This document shows positions 1-6,640 of a stretch of DNA of 9,950 nt, piece after piece (positions within the stretch are counted from its first letter, which is position 1; the number at the start of each line of letters is the position of its first letter). The DNA is taken from positions 1-9,950 of the forward strand of contig CAAGNQ010000032.1 of NCBI GenBank assembly GCA_900771345.1, in the 5' to 3' direction. The DNA is from Clostridia bacterium (GTDB lineage Bacteria > Bacillota > Clostridia > Christensenellales > Borkfalkiaceae). A program made the position numbers and the translations under genes. Below the pieces are notes generated by a model that was not told the DNA's origin, made no database searches, and was given only the letters and a program-made list of their open reading frames with translations.

Positions 1-137
1 TAAGCCGTGAGCCTATCGGGATAAAAGGTATGAATTGCGCCCGAAAGACCGTATCCGTCAGGGTTTGCAAAGTCGTAATAAGTTCCAAAAGGCGCGAACG
101 CCTCTTTAGTAAGTTTTTCAAGTTTAATCTTTTTCAT
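1..137 (-). CDS. N-terminus of a possible ureidoglycolate lyase-like cupin (partial)
   Basis: About 45 residues are visible before the gene leaves the left edge. The start is well supported: an AAGGAGA ribosome binding site (143-149) precedes the ATG at 137-135. The protein begins MKKIKLEKLTKEAFAPFG, and the 'LTKEAFAPFG' stretch followed by a hydrophobic and aromatic segment resembles the opening of ureidoglycolate lyase (AllA-type) cupins, which act on ureidoglycolate in purine breakdown. That match is from memory of the family and covers only the N-terminus, so the substrate is not established. The gene starts 18 bp after the dut stop on the same strand, so the two are probably co-transcribed from the dut promoter. 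Another cupin family is a real alternative. Confidence 0.5.
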   Translation of the reverse strand, partial: MKKIKLEKLTKEAFAPFGTYYDFANPDGYGLSGAIHTFYPDRLTA

Positions 138-155
138 AATAATCTCCTTAAAATT

Positions 156-626
156 TTATTTATCAGTGCTACCAAACCCACCCGTGCGAGAGGTTACGGT
201 GTCGTCATCAACGGTAATGCCGTACTCAATGAAAATACCTTGGGCAAAGGCTTTTCCCTTTTCAATAGTGAGAGGCTTTTCGCCACAATTAGTCATTTTA
301 ATAAAAATATGCCCCTCGTTATCAGCAAAGTAATAATCGCTGTCAATAATTCCGACAGTATTATTAAGAGTTAGCCTATATTTAAAACCAAGACTGCTTC
401 TAGGATAAATTTTTAACACCCAGCCCTCGTCGATTTTAACCCTAATCCCCGTCGGAATTTTAATGCTCTCGTTTGGCAAAAGCGAAAATTCAAAAGGCGA
501 AAAAAAGTCGTAACCAGCCGAGCCAGAAGTTGCTCTTTTTGGCAAGATTATACTAGAATAATCAAAATTTGCATCTTTTTTTAATTGATTTTCACTAACT
601 TTGAAAAATTGTGCAATTCTCTTCAT
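156..626 (-). CDS. dut: dUTP diphosphatase (dUTPase), trimeric type
   Basis: It hydrolyses dUTP to dUMP and pyrophosphate in the cytoplasm, which keeps uracil out of DNA and supplies dUMP for thymidylate synthesis. The five dUTPase motifs can be read in order: SAGYDFFSP (36-44), PRSSLG (75-80), NNTVGIIDSDY (88-98) with the catalytic Asp in GIID, the FAQGIF stretch (127-132), and the C-terminal P-loop-like RTGGFGSTD (147-155) that closes over the substrate. At 156 residues the length is normal for the trimeric family. The motif III segment is slightly longer than usual (DSDYYFADNEGHI), and the first 20 residues look like a short extension. The start follows a GAGG site (633-636). It heads a minus-strand unit with the partial gene at the left edge and has a well-matched promoter at 682-710. 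Confidence 0.95.
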   Translation of the reverse strand: MKRIAQFFKVSENQLKKDANFDYSSIILPKRATSGSAGYDFFSPFEFSLLPNESIKIPTGIRVKIDEGWVLKIYPRSSLGFKYRLTLNNTVGIIDSDYYFADNEGHIFIKMTNCGEKPLTIEKGKAFAQGIFIEYGITVDDDTVTSRTGGFGSTDK

Positions 627-681
627 ATTAATCCTCGTAGTAAGTTTGTTCTAACAAAAACAATAAAAAGGTGTTTTAATA

Positions 682-710
682 ATTATATCACTTATTGCTA
701 AACTTTGCAA
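682..710 (-). promoter_or_regulatory. Sigma-A promoter for dut
   Basis: Read on the minus strand, TTGCAA (705-710) and a perfect TATAAT (682-687) are separated by 17 bp. Transcription would start near 675, giving a leader of about 50 nt before dut. Confidence 0.75.
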
Positions 711-754
711 AAAAAATCTCAAAATTCTAAACAAAAACTGAAAATTATTAAAAA

Positions 755-788
755 TATAATTGATTTTAGCACGAGGTTGTTGTAAAAT
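755..788 (+). promoter_or_regulatory. Candidate promoter boxes for the plsC unit
   Basis: Two alternatives overlap. A perfect TATAAT (755-760) has no clear -35 box and would give a leader of about 40 nt. TTGATT (760-765) with TAAAAT (783-788) has a 17-bp spacer but would start transcription inside the ribosome binding site at 793-798. The first is the more plausible. The sequence cannot decide between them. Confidence 0.4.
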
Positions 789-805
789 TTAAAAAAGGTA
801 TATTT

Positions 806-1993
806 ATGAAAAACAATCACAAAAAGAGAAAATGGATAAAACCTCGCCACAAAGCATCATATTTTATTTTGCGTTTAATTTTTAGGCCGTTTTTATCAAT
901 TAAGTATAAGTTTAGAACCAAAAATCTAGAAAAGATAACCCCTAAAAACTGTCTAATCGTGGCAAATCATCAAACTGCACTCGACCCTTTTATGTTATCT
1001 TTATCTTTCCGTAGGCCTGTTTATTTTATGGCAAGCAGTGACGTGTTCACTTGGGGGTTATTAAGTAAAATAATTAAATTTCTCGTCGAGCCTATCTCAA
1101 AATCAAAGTCTAAAGTGGACATAAACGCTATAAAAAGCACCCTTCAGTTTTTAAAAGAAAAGGGCACAGTTTGTATTTTCCCAGAGGGTAATAGAACACT
1201 TTCAGGCAAGGTGTGGGAGATTGGAAATTCGATGGCAAAACTAGCTAAAAAAGCCAAAGTTCCACTAGTGATTTATAGAATTAGTGGTGGATACGGCGCA
1301 GAGCCTCGTTGGGGCAATAAGGTTAGAAAAGGTAGAGTAACGGGAGAAATCGTTAATATTTTATCAGCCGATATGCTAGAGAAAATGTCGGTAGAAGAGG
1401 TCAATGCCGAGATAATTAAGGGGATAGACTGTGACGACACTATGCTCGGTGTTAGGTTTAAGGACAAAAAGAGGGCAGAGTTTATCGAGAGGGCAATTTA
1501 TTGTTGCCCAAACTGTGGTGCATTTAATACAATTTATTCTGAAAAGGAAAAGTTTATCTGCAAAAATTGTGATTTAAAGGCAGAATATACCGAAACCTTA
1601 AAAATAAACCTTATTAACGGCAAAACTTTTGGAGATACCGTTTACCATTGGTTTACAAAGCAAAAGGATAAACTCGCAACTTTAATTCAAAGCGCAAAAG
1701 ATAACGAGATTTTGTTTTGTGATGAGGTTGAAGTCAGAAAGATTGAGGGGAATAATAGGAAAAAGTTAGGGCAGATGCATTTAGAGGGCAGTAAAAATCA
1801 AATAACCTTATCTGCAAACGGAAAAACGAATAATTATTTCTTTAAAAGTATCATGGGCGCAACCATTCTCGGTAGGCGCAAAATAAATTTCTATCTAAAC
1901 GATAACGAAATTTTGCAACTAAAGGGTAACAAGAGGTTTAACTCGGTTAAGTATTTGCACCTTTATGAAATTTATAAAAGTATGGAAAAGTAA
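806..1993 (+). CDS. plsC: PlsC-family 1-acylglycerol-3-phosphate acyltransferase with C-terminal zinc ribbon
   Basis: The N-terminal half is a lysophospholipid acyltransferase domain (about 40-210). Its catalytic motif is NHQTALD (H55-x4-D60) and the glycerol-phosphate site is FPEGNRTLSG (125-134). The family transfers an acyl chain to lysophosphatidic acid at the membrane to make phosphatidic acid. A hydrophobic stretch near 18-30 may dip into the membrane. The protein has 395 residues, well above the roughly 200-250 of a plain PlsC. The extra part holds a four-cysteine zinc ribbon (C234, C237, C252, C255) and then about 130 residues not recognised. The exact acyl acceptor is therefore less certain than the acyltransferase fold. 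An AAAAGG site (793-798) supports the start. The next gene begins 3 bp after the stop, so the two form one transcription unit. Confidence 0.85.
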   Translation: MKNNHKKRKWIKPRHKASYFILRLIFRPFLSIKYKFRTKNLEKITPKNCLIVANHQTALDPFMLSLSFRRPVYFMASSDVFTWGLLSKIIKFLVEPISKSKSKVDINAIKSTLQFLKEKGTVCIFPEGNRTLSGKVWEIGNSMAKLAKKAKVPLVIYRISGGYGAEPRWGNKVRKGRVTGEIVNILSADMLEKMSVEEVNAEIIKGIDCDDTMLGVRFKDKKRAEFIERAIYCCPNCGAFNTIYSEKEKFICKNCDLKAEYTETLKINLINGKTFGDTVYHWFTKQKDKLATLIQSAKDNEILFCDEVEVRKIEGNNRKKLGQMHLEGSKNQITLSANGKTNNYFFKSIMGATILGRRKINFYLNDNEILQLKGNKRFNSVKYLHLYEIYKSMEK

Positions 1994-1996
1994 AAA

Positions 1997-2524
1997 ATGA
2001 AAAAAATCGCTGTTATATTTGCTGATGGAATGGAAGAGATTGAGGGGATAACCCCCGTTGATATTTTAAGAAGATGCGATAGCGTATGTGTTGACGTTAT
2101 TTCGGCTTGTGAAGAGCAAATAGTGGGCTCGCACGGGATAATCATAAATACTGAAAAACTCGCAAAAGACGTTGATTTTGCCTGTTATGACGGTATAATT
2201 ATTCCAGGTGGAATGCCGGGCGCAACAAATATTTCTAAGAATTCCTTCGTAGTTAATGGGCTAAAATTTATGGAGGAAAATCAAAAACTAATATGCGCAA
2301 TTTGCGCAAGCCCAGCCGTTGTTTTAGCAAAAAATGGCATAAAAAAGGGGAATAAAATTACCTGCTATCCTGCCAACGTTTTTTTAGACTTGCTAACGGG
2401 CTATGAATATACAGGCGAGAGCGTTTGCGTTAGCGAAAATTTAATCACGGCAAACGGCCCAAAATCTGCAATGGAATTTTCCCTTGCAATCTGTAAATTC
2501 TTAGGGCTAAACCCCAAATTTTAA
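1997..2524 (+). CDS. DJ-1/PfpI (ThiJ-like) family protein
   Basis: A 175-residue cytoplasmic protein of the DJ-1 branch of the glutamine amidotransferase-like superfamily. Visible hallmarks are the acidic loop DGMEEIE (10-16) with the conserved Glu16, the IIPGGMPG turn (68-75), and the nucleophile elbow AICASP with Cys103. These correspond to Glu18 and Cys106 of human DJ-1. Family members include protein and nucleotide deglycases, glyoxalases and redox sensors. Older annotations as a thiazole monophosphate biosynthesis enzyme are unreliable, so no exact reaction is claimed. The start lies only 3 bp after plsC without a strong ribosome binding site of its own, so translation is probably coupled. 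The unit ends at the hairpin at 2537-2566. Confidence 0.88.
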   Translation: MKKIAVIFADGMEEIEGITPVDILRRCDSVCVDVISACEEQIVGSHGIIINTEKLAKDVDFACYDGIIIPGGMPGATNISKNSFVVNGLKFMEENQKLICAICASPAVVLAKNGIKKGNKITCYPANVFLDLLTGYEYTGESVCVSENLITANGPKSAMEFSLAICKFLGLNPKF

Positions 2525-2536
2525 TCTTTAATAAAT

Positions 2537-2570
2537 AAATGCCGACTTTAATCTAAGTCGGCATTTTAAT
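2537..2570. terminator. Bidirectional intrinsic terminator
   Basis: A perfect 12-bp stem (2537-2548 with 2555-2566) with a 6-nt loop lies between two convergent units. T-rich sequence follows on the plus side and AT-rich sequence on the minus side. It can end both the plsC/DJ-1 transcript and the tilS-hpt transcript. Confidence 0.85.
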
Positions 2571-2584
2571 TTATCGTTTTTGTA

Positions 2585-3127
2585 TTATTCGTCGATAGAA
2601 GGGTCGATAATCTCGGCAAGGTAGGGGAATTCTCTGTATTTTTCGGCATAGTCAAGCCCATATCCCACAACGAATCCACAAGGAATATCAAAACCCACGT
2701 AGTCTGCGCTAATATCAACTTCGCGCCTTTCTTTTTTGTCAAGAAATGCGCAAATTTTAATAGACTTTGGATTTTTTGTCTTTAAGTGTTTGATAAAGTA
2801 AGAGAGGGTTTTTCCACTGTCAACAATGTCTTCAACGATAATAACGTCTCTTCCCGTAATATCGGTAGTAATATCGTTTATCATTTCTAGTTCGCCACTA
2901 GTCGTTGCATTTTTGTAACTAGAAATTCTAGCAAAATCAAGCATTATTGGTATATCAAGATTTCTCGTTATATCCGAGAAAAAATAAACTGCGCCTTTAA
3001 GCGTGCAAATAAAAACAGGACGATTAGCATGCCCATTGTTTGCATAATCTTTGGCGATTTGTTTTGCGAGGATTTTAACCCTTTCTTGAATTTGTTCTTC
3101 AGTTAAAATAATCTTGTAATTGCTCAT
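2585..3127 (-). CDS. hpt: Hypoxanthine(-guanine) phosphoribosyltransferase
   Basis: It salvages hypoxanthine and guanine by joining them to PRPP to form IMP and GMP in the cytoplasm. The PRPP-binding signature VIIVEDIVDSGKT lies at 95-107, with the E99-D100 pair and D103. The LKGAVYF loop (43-49), the flexible SSYKN loop (69-73) and the C-terminal FVVGYGLDYAEKYR base-binding region (152-165) are all present. At 180 residues it is full length. The start is 2 bp after the tilS stop, and the ribosome binding site GGAAGAG lies inside the end of tilS, so translation is probably coupled. The tilS-hpt pair is a conserved order in Firmicutes (in Bacillus it is followed by ftsH). Here a terminator follows instead. 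Xanthine preference cannot be excluded from sequence alone. Confidence 0.95.
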   Translation of the reverse strand: MSNYKIILTEEQIQERVKILAKQIAKDYANNGHANRPVFICTLKGAVYFFSDITRNLDIPIMLDFARISSYKNATTSGELEMINDITTDITGRDVIIVEDIVDSGKTLSYFIKHLKTKNPKSIKICAFLDKKERREVDISADYVGFDIPCGFVVGYGLDYAEKYREFPYLAEIIDPSIDE

Positions 3128-3129
3128 AA

Positions 3130-4383
3130 CTACTCTTCCTGTGTAAATTTAATAATATTCTTAGTGGAATCATCCACCTTGATTTTGTCAGAAATGGCAA
3201 CGCCTGAAATATATAAAACGTCATTGCCGTCGGCTAAAACCAAAAGGCTATCACGAATGCGCTTTGGCACTTTTTTATCGGTTAGGTAATCGCCAAGGCT
3301 TTTCGTGCCACCACCAAACTTGGTAAAAAGGTCTTTTTCTTCTCTCTTTCTAATCTCTGCGCCTAGAGGGATTTTGTCGCTATCGGCAAAAAATCCTGAT
3401 TTTAGGTCGGTTGGAAAATCTACCTCTTGCATTTTGATTGAAAAAAATTTGCTTTCTCCCTTATAGAAAACTATTCCGTCATATTCTCGTATCGCCACCA
3501 CCCCTTGTGGAAGATTAACAGAACTCCCGTTTTTATTATCAATCAACGAGTAAGCACTATCAACGTGCTTTTTCTCGTAATCTTTTTCTACGCCAAGGTT
3601 ATTAAGAATGGTTACGCACGCCCTTGCAAATATTGCCTTGTGAATAGGCAATAAAATTTTAAAGCCTCCGTCAATTTGCGCTATGGCTTTTCGGCTCTGC
3701 TCACTAATATATTCGTCCTCAAGTTTGGCAATCTCCGTAAATCGATATAGGCTTTTTGCACCTTGAGGAAAAATCTTCTTTATCTCGGGAATAACTTTTA
3801 ATCGCAAAGCATTCCTCGTGTAGTCGGTGTCAAAGTTTGTTTGGTCTGTAACAAACGGAATCTCGTTTATTTTAGCATAGTTTTGGATTTGCTCTTTGTC
3901 TACTGATAGTAGAGGCCTAATAATTTTGTCAGAATAATTATCGGTTATTCCTAAAACCCCTTTAATTCCACTGCCACGGAAAAGATTAAACAGCACTGAT
4001 TCAACGTTGTCGTCAAGATGATGGGCAGTAGCAATCTTGTCACACTTTTTTTTGGAGATGGCGTCGTAAAAACACTGGTAACGCAAAATCCTGCCAGCCT
4101 GCTCTAGCGAAAGTTTTTGCTCTTTAGCATATTTTTTGCAGTTAACCGAATAGCAAACTAGTGGAATAGAGTGAGAAGAGCAGTAGTCTTTAACAAAGTT
4201 GGTGTCGGCAATAGAGTCTTCCCCTCGAATACCGTGTTCAACGTTAAGAGCAATCACCTTTATATGAAATTTTTTAGCGTTAGTTTGCATATAATGAAGT
4301 AACGCCATAGAATCACACCCACCAGACAATGCAACGGCAATAGTATCGCCTGCGCTGACGAGTTTAGATAAGTCAATATTCAT
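3130..4383 (-). CDS. tilS: tRNA(Ile)-lysidine synthase
   Basis: It uses ATP and lysine to convert the wobble C34 of tRNA-Ile(CAU) to lysidine, so that the tRNA reads AUA and is charged with isoleucine. The PP-loop motif SGGCDSM (20-26), NVEHGIRGEDS (47-57), TAHHLDDNVES (119-129) and RPLL (156-159) define the N-type ATP pyrophosphatase domain. The C-terminal TilS domain is visible at about 345-405 (IRKREEKDLFTKFGGGTKSLGDYLTDKKVPKRIRD). The length of 417 is slightly short but complete. The ATG at 4383 is the only sensible start, since no other start codon lies before the PP-loop. It has no Shine-Dalgarno sequence, and the promoter sits so close that the mRNA may be leaderless. It is transcribed with hpt and is divergent from tRNA-fMet. 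Confidence 0.95.
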   Translation of the reverse strand: MNIDLSKLVSAGDTIAVALSGGCDSMALLHYMQTNAKKFHIKVIALNVEHGIRGEDSIADTNFVKDYCSSHSIPLVCYSVNCKKYAKEQKLSLEQAGRILRYQCFYDAISKKKCDKIATAHHLDDNVESVLFNLFRGSGIKGVLGITDNYSDKIIRPLLSVDKEQIQNYAKINEIPFVTDQTNFDTDYTRNALRLKVIPEIKKIFPQGAKSLYRFTEIAKLEDEYISEQSRKAIAQIDGGFKILLPIHKAIFARACVTILNNLGVEKDYEKKHVDSAYSLIDNKNGSSVNLPQGVVAIREYDGIVFYKGESKFFSIKMQEVDFPTDLKSGFFADSDKIPLGAEIRKREEKDLFTKFGGGTKSLGDYLTDKKVPKRIRDSLLVLADGNDVLYISGVAISDKIKVDDSTKNIIKFTQEE

Positions 4384-4389
4384 AAATCT

Positions 4390-4418
4390 ATTGTAGCAAA
4401 GGTATAAAAAAAATACAA
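4390..4418 (-). promoter_or_regulatory. Extended -10 promoter for tilS-hpt
   Basis: On the minus strand, TTGTAT (4413-4418) and TACAAT (4390-4395) are 17 bp apart, with TGC directly before the -10 box (extended -10). The predicted start of transcription falls within a base or so of the A of the tilS ATG (4383). Confidence 0.65.
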
Positions 4419-4457
4419 GTCAAATTAAATAATATTTTTAATTTTCTATTTTAATAG

Positions 4458-4486
4458 TTGACAAACGGGAAATAATAGTATATTAT
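4458..4486 (+). promoter_or_regulatory. Promoter of the initiator tRNA gene
   Basis: A consensus TTGACA (4458-4463) and TATTAT (4481-4486) are separated by 17 bp. Transcription would start near 4493, about 22 nt before the mature tRNA. Confidence 0.85.
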
Positions 4487-4514
4487 AGAAAGGCACTCGA
4501 AAGAGGCAACAAAT

Positions 4515-4592
<78 letters not shown>

Positions 4593-4653
4593 CTAGCCGT
4601 CTAATTTGAACCACTACAGGTCAAATCAGACGGTTTTTTCTATCTTTTTTATT
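4593..4653. other. Probable left attachment site region (attL) of the element
   Basis: The junction between chromosomal genes and the element should lie between the tRNA CCA and the recombinase stop codon, because large serine recombinases usually sit next to their own attachment site. The hairpin halves in this interval match each other, so they are probably from one side of the junction. That places the crossover either just before 4597 or at about 4634-4653. The exact core cannot be placed without the right end of the element. Confidence 0.4.
4597..4639 (+). terminator. Intrinsic terminator after tRNA-fMet
   Basis: The stem pairs CCGTCT (4597-4602) with AGACGG (4628-4633) and ATTTGA (4604-4609) with TCAAAT (4621-4626). 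They are separated by one A/C mismatch, and CC/GG can pair further in. A run of six T follows (4634-4639). There is no T-run on the minus side, so it does not look like a terminator for the recombinase. Confidence 0.88.
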
Positions 4654-6177
4654 TTAAGCGGCTATAAATTGCAATAACTTTAATACAACTTTTTTATGGT
4701 TGGTTTGAGTTAAATAAAGATTTTTAACCACTCTAGTTTTATCATAATAAACTTCATTATTGTAAATTAAAAAGTCCTGACGTTTGTCTGGACTTTTATT
4801 TGTAAGGCTTTTATAGTATATTTCAATTTTGTCATCATACAAGATAATTTTATCAATTAGAAGATTTATCATAACGGCAGGGTCTTTCTTTATAGCGACG
4901 GCAAAGTGGCGAATAATATCTTCTCTTGAAACTTGGCAACTTAATGCTGTTTCTTCAATAGTTATCTGTTCTTTAAGATTATTAAGTTTTGTTTCAAGGT
5001 CTAACAGCATTTTTTGTGTTGACTCGGTTACTATTCCTTTACTTATAGCTATTAAAAAGTTATCAATGGCTTTTTCTGTTTCTCGTTTTTCTTTCTTTAA
5101 GAAAGCAATAGTTTTATTTGCGTCGGAACGGTCAGAATAAATTTTTAGTAAGGTGTCAGCGATTTTATTTATCATATCAGAATCAAATGTTTTAGCAATG
5201 GTGTCAATTACAAGTTCTTCAAGAACTTCTTTACGTATTAGTTCTTTTTGACAACCATTTTTCTTCTTTTTTCCAAAGCATTTATAATAACAAATTACAT
5301 TGCCGTTTCTTGCTGTTCCTGTTTCGGCTGTTATCGTTTTTCCACAATAACCACAGAAAAGTTTATTGCGTAAAAGGTATTTTTCTTTGTTGCTTTTACT
5401 TCCATATTTATTGGCTGAAATTCTTTTTTGCACCAAGTTAAATGTTTCTTTTTCAATTATTGGTGGGTAAGTGTTAGTATATTCTTCGCCATCACAGTAA
5501 AATACACCTATATATTTTGAATTGCTTAACATTTTATATACGGTGTTTTCGGAAAAAGGTTTGCCACGATTATTTGTAATGCCTTTTTGTTCTAGCACGG
5601 CTATAATTTGTCTAATAGAAGTGTCTTTTGCGTATTCGTTAAAAATATATTTAACAATTTCGGCTTTTTCTTCGTCAATTACATATTTTTTACCGTCTTT
5701 CTTAAATCCATAGAGAAGATATCCACCCATAGAGTTTCCTTTTAGGCGAAGCTCTTTCATACCACGTTTAACTTTTTGGGAAAGTTCAGCAGAATAATAT
5801 TCAGCCATACCTTCAAGCAACGATTCTAAAATGATGCCTTCTGGGGTATCGGAAATATTTTCCATTGCAGATAAAACTTTAATCCCGTTATCTTTTAATG
5901 TCTTTTTATGAATAGCCATTTCATATCTATTACGTGAGAAACGGTCAAGTTTATAAACTATTACGTAGTCCCACGCTTTTTTAGAACTGTCTTTTAACAT
6001 TTTTTGGAAACTTTTACGGTTATCGTTTGTTCCTGTCATTGCTCTGTCAATATAAGTATCAACGATTAAGATATTGTTTCTTTTGGCAAAGTCAGTGCAT
6101 ACGTGAATTTGACCTTCAATAGATTGCTCTGTTTGACGTTCACTAGAATATCTAGCGTAAATTACAGCAGTTTTCAT
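4654..6177 (-). CDS. Large serine recombinase (element integrase/excisionase)
   Basis: It catalyses site-specific integration and excision of the element through a serine-DNA intermediate. Residues are numbered from the chosen start at 6177. The N-terminal resolvase domain (about 1-145) carries YARYSS with catalytic Ser11 (R9 nearby) and YKLDRFSRNR (75-84) with the conserved arginines. A 'recombinase' DNA-binding domain follows (about 150-260). Then comes a zinc ribbon with CGYC (C275, C278) and later cysteines at 296, 300 and 309, and a charged coiled-coil-like stretch (about 350-410). At 507 residues it is full length. An upstream in-frame ATG at 6201 was rejected because AAAGGAGA (6183-6190) sits correctly before the ATG at 6177. 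It points toward the tRNA, as expected at an element's left end. No separate recombination directionality factor is certain. Confidence 0.93.
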   Translation of the reverse strand: MKTAVIYARYSSERQTEQSIEGQIHVCTDFAKRNNILIVDTYIDRAMTGTNDNRKSFQKMLKDSSKKAWDYVIVYKLDRFSRNRYEMAIHKKTLKDNGIKVLSAMENISDTPEGIILESLLEGMAEYYSAELSQKVKRGMKELRLKGNSMGGYLLYGFKKDGKKYVIDEEKAEIVKYIFNEYAKDTSIRQIIAVLEQKGITNNRGKPFSENTVYKMLSNSKYIGVFYCDGEEYTNTYPPIIEKETFNLVQKRISANKYGSKSNKEKYLLRNKLFCGYCGKTITAETGTARNGNVICYYKCFGKKKKNGCQKELIRKEVLEELVIDTIAKTFDSDMINKIADTLLKIYSDRSDANKTIAFLKKEKRETEKAIDNFLIAISKGIVTESTQKMLLDLETKLNNLKEQITIEETALSCQVSREDIIRHFAVAIKKDPAVMINLLIDKIILYDDKIEIYYKSLTNKSPDKRQDFLIYNNEVYYDKTRVVKNLYLTQTNHKKVVLKLLQFIAA

Positions 6178-6178
6178 T

Positions 6179-6322
6179 TTAATCTCCTTTCTTTTTTTCA
6201 TTAAAAATATTTAATATATTAGTTAAAAGCGAATTAAAGAATAAATTTTGCTCCGTTTCGCTTAACTTGTAAATATCAATTTTTCCTTTTGTGATAATTT
6301 TTAGTTCCTTTTTAATTTTCAT
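6179..6322 (-). CDS. 47-residue microprotein coupled to the recombinase
   Basis: This short frame encodes MKIKKELKIITKGKIDIYKL followed by about 27 more residues ending KKKGD. A strong AAGGAGA site (6326-6332) stands 3 bp before its ATG at 6322-6320. Its TAA (6181-6179) ends one base before the recombinase ATG, and its last codons contain the recombinase ribosome binding site. That layout suggests translational coupling. The protein is lysine-rich with a leucine/phenylalanine-rich middle (NLFFNSLLTNILNIF) that could form an amphipathic helix. No family is recognised. A role as a recombination directionality factor or recombinase regulator is a guess from position only. It could also be just a leader peptide. 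Confidence 0.7.
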   Translation of the reverse strand: MKIKKELKIITKGKIDIYKLSETEQNLFFNSLLTNILNIFNEKKKGD

Positions 6323-6340
6323 ATTTCTCCTTATAGAGAG

Positions 6341-6381
6341 AAAAAGAGCGCATTACGACCAAAGTAGTTCGTATTACGCCC
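6341..6381 (-). terminator. Terminator/attenuator in front of the recombinase operon
   Basis: On the minus strand, GGGCGTAATACGA (from 6381) can pair with TCGTAATGCGCTC (to 6346) over about 13 positions, with two G-T wobbles and one mismatch and a loop near 6360-6366. TTTTT (6345-6341) and a pyrimidine-rich stretch follow. It lies about 20 nt before the 47-residue frame's start, leaving no room for a promoter in between. Recombinase transcription must therefore read through it. Confidence 0.6.
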
Positions 6382-6425
6382 TGAAAATGCAACTATAAAT
6401 ATCAGATTGTCATTTTTGCTATACG

Positions 6426-6587
6426 CTAATTTCTCCGATTAAATTTTTCTTGCTTTAATTGTTCCATAAAAACCAAATAAAGCGTGAGTAGTTGAACCGT
6501 AGAAAAAGCACGCCTAACCCAATATTTTCCCCGTCCAACCGTAGTTGAACCGTAGTTAAAGTGAAAATTTTTAAGTTTTTTAATCAT
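6426..6587 (-). CDS. 53-residue hypothetical protein with repeat-bearing gene
   Basis: The ATG at 6587 is preceded by AAAGGA (6596-6601) at normal spacing. A further in-frame ATG upstream (6608) lacks such a site and was not used. The protein runs MIKKLKNFHFNYGSTTVGRGKYWVRR in its first half (basic, aromatic), then a hydrophobic FSTVQLLTLYLVF stretch (about 30-42) long enough for a short membrane-associated helix, and a charged tail. It is not recognised as any family. The DNA holds a 15-bp direct repeat and an 11-bp tandem repeat, so the open frame may partly reflect an RNA or protein-binding element. It is the first frame of the leftward unit, upstream of the attenuator and recombinase. Confidence 0.45.
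   Translation of the reverse strand: MIKKLKNFHFNYGSTTVGRGKYWVRRAFSTVQLLTLYLVFMEQLKQEKFNRRN
6488..6555. repeat. 15-bp direct repeat plus 11-bp tandem repeat
   Basis: GTAGTTGAACCGTAG occurs exactly at 6488-6502 and at 6541-6555, 53 bp apart start to start. Around the second copy, AACCGTAGTT recurs with an 11-bp period (6537-6557). Both lie inside the 53-residue frame. Their function is unknown; binding sites for an element protein are possible. Confidence 0.8.
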
Positions 6588-6640
6588 ATTACTTTTCCTT
6601 TCTATCAATATATATAAATTGTCTTTCGCACCTTACGAAA

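Noticed and set aside
30..374. Plus-strand open frame of 114 codons
   Set aside because: It lies opposite dut and the partial gene, which have motifs and ribosome binding sites. This frame has neither.
1273..1467. Minus-strand frame inside plsC
   Set aside because: It is antisense to the acyltransferase, with no ribosome binding site and a translation that looks like a random complement.
4829..5140. Plus-strand frame opposite the recombinase
   Set aside because: It is a shadow of the recombinase coding strand with no start signals. The same applies to 5522-5713.
6488..6555. CRISPR array
   Set aside because: There are only two exact 15-bp copies inside an open frame, with no regular spacers and no cas genes in the window.
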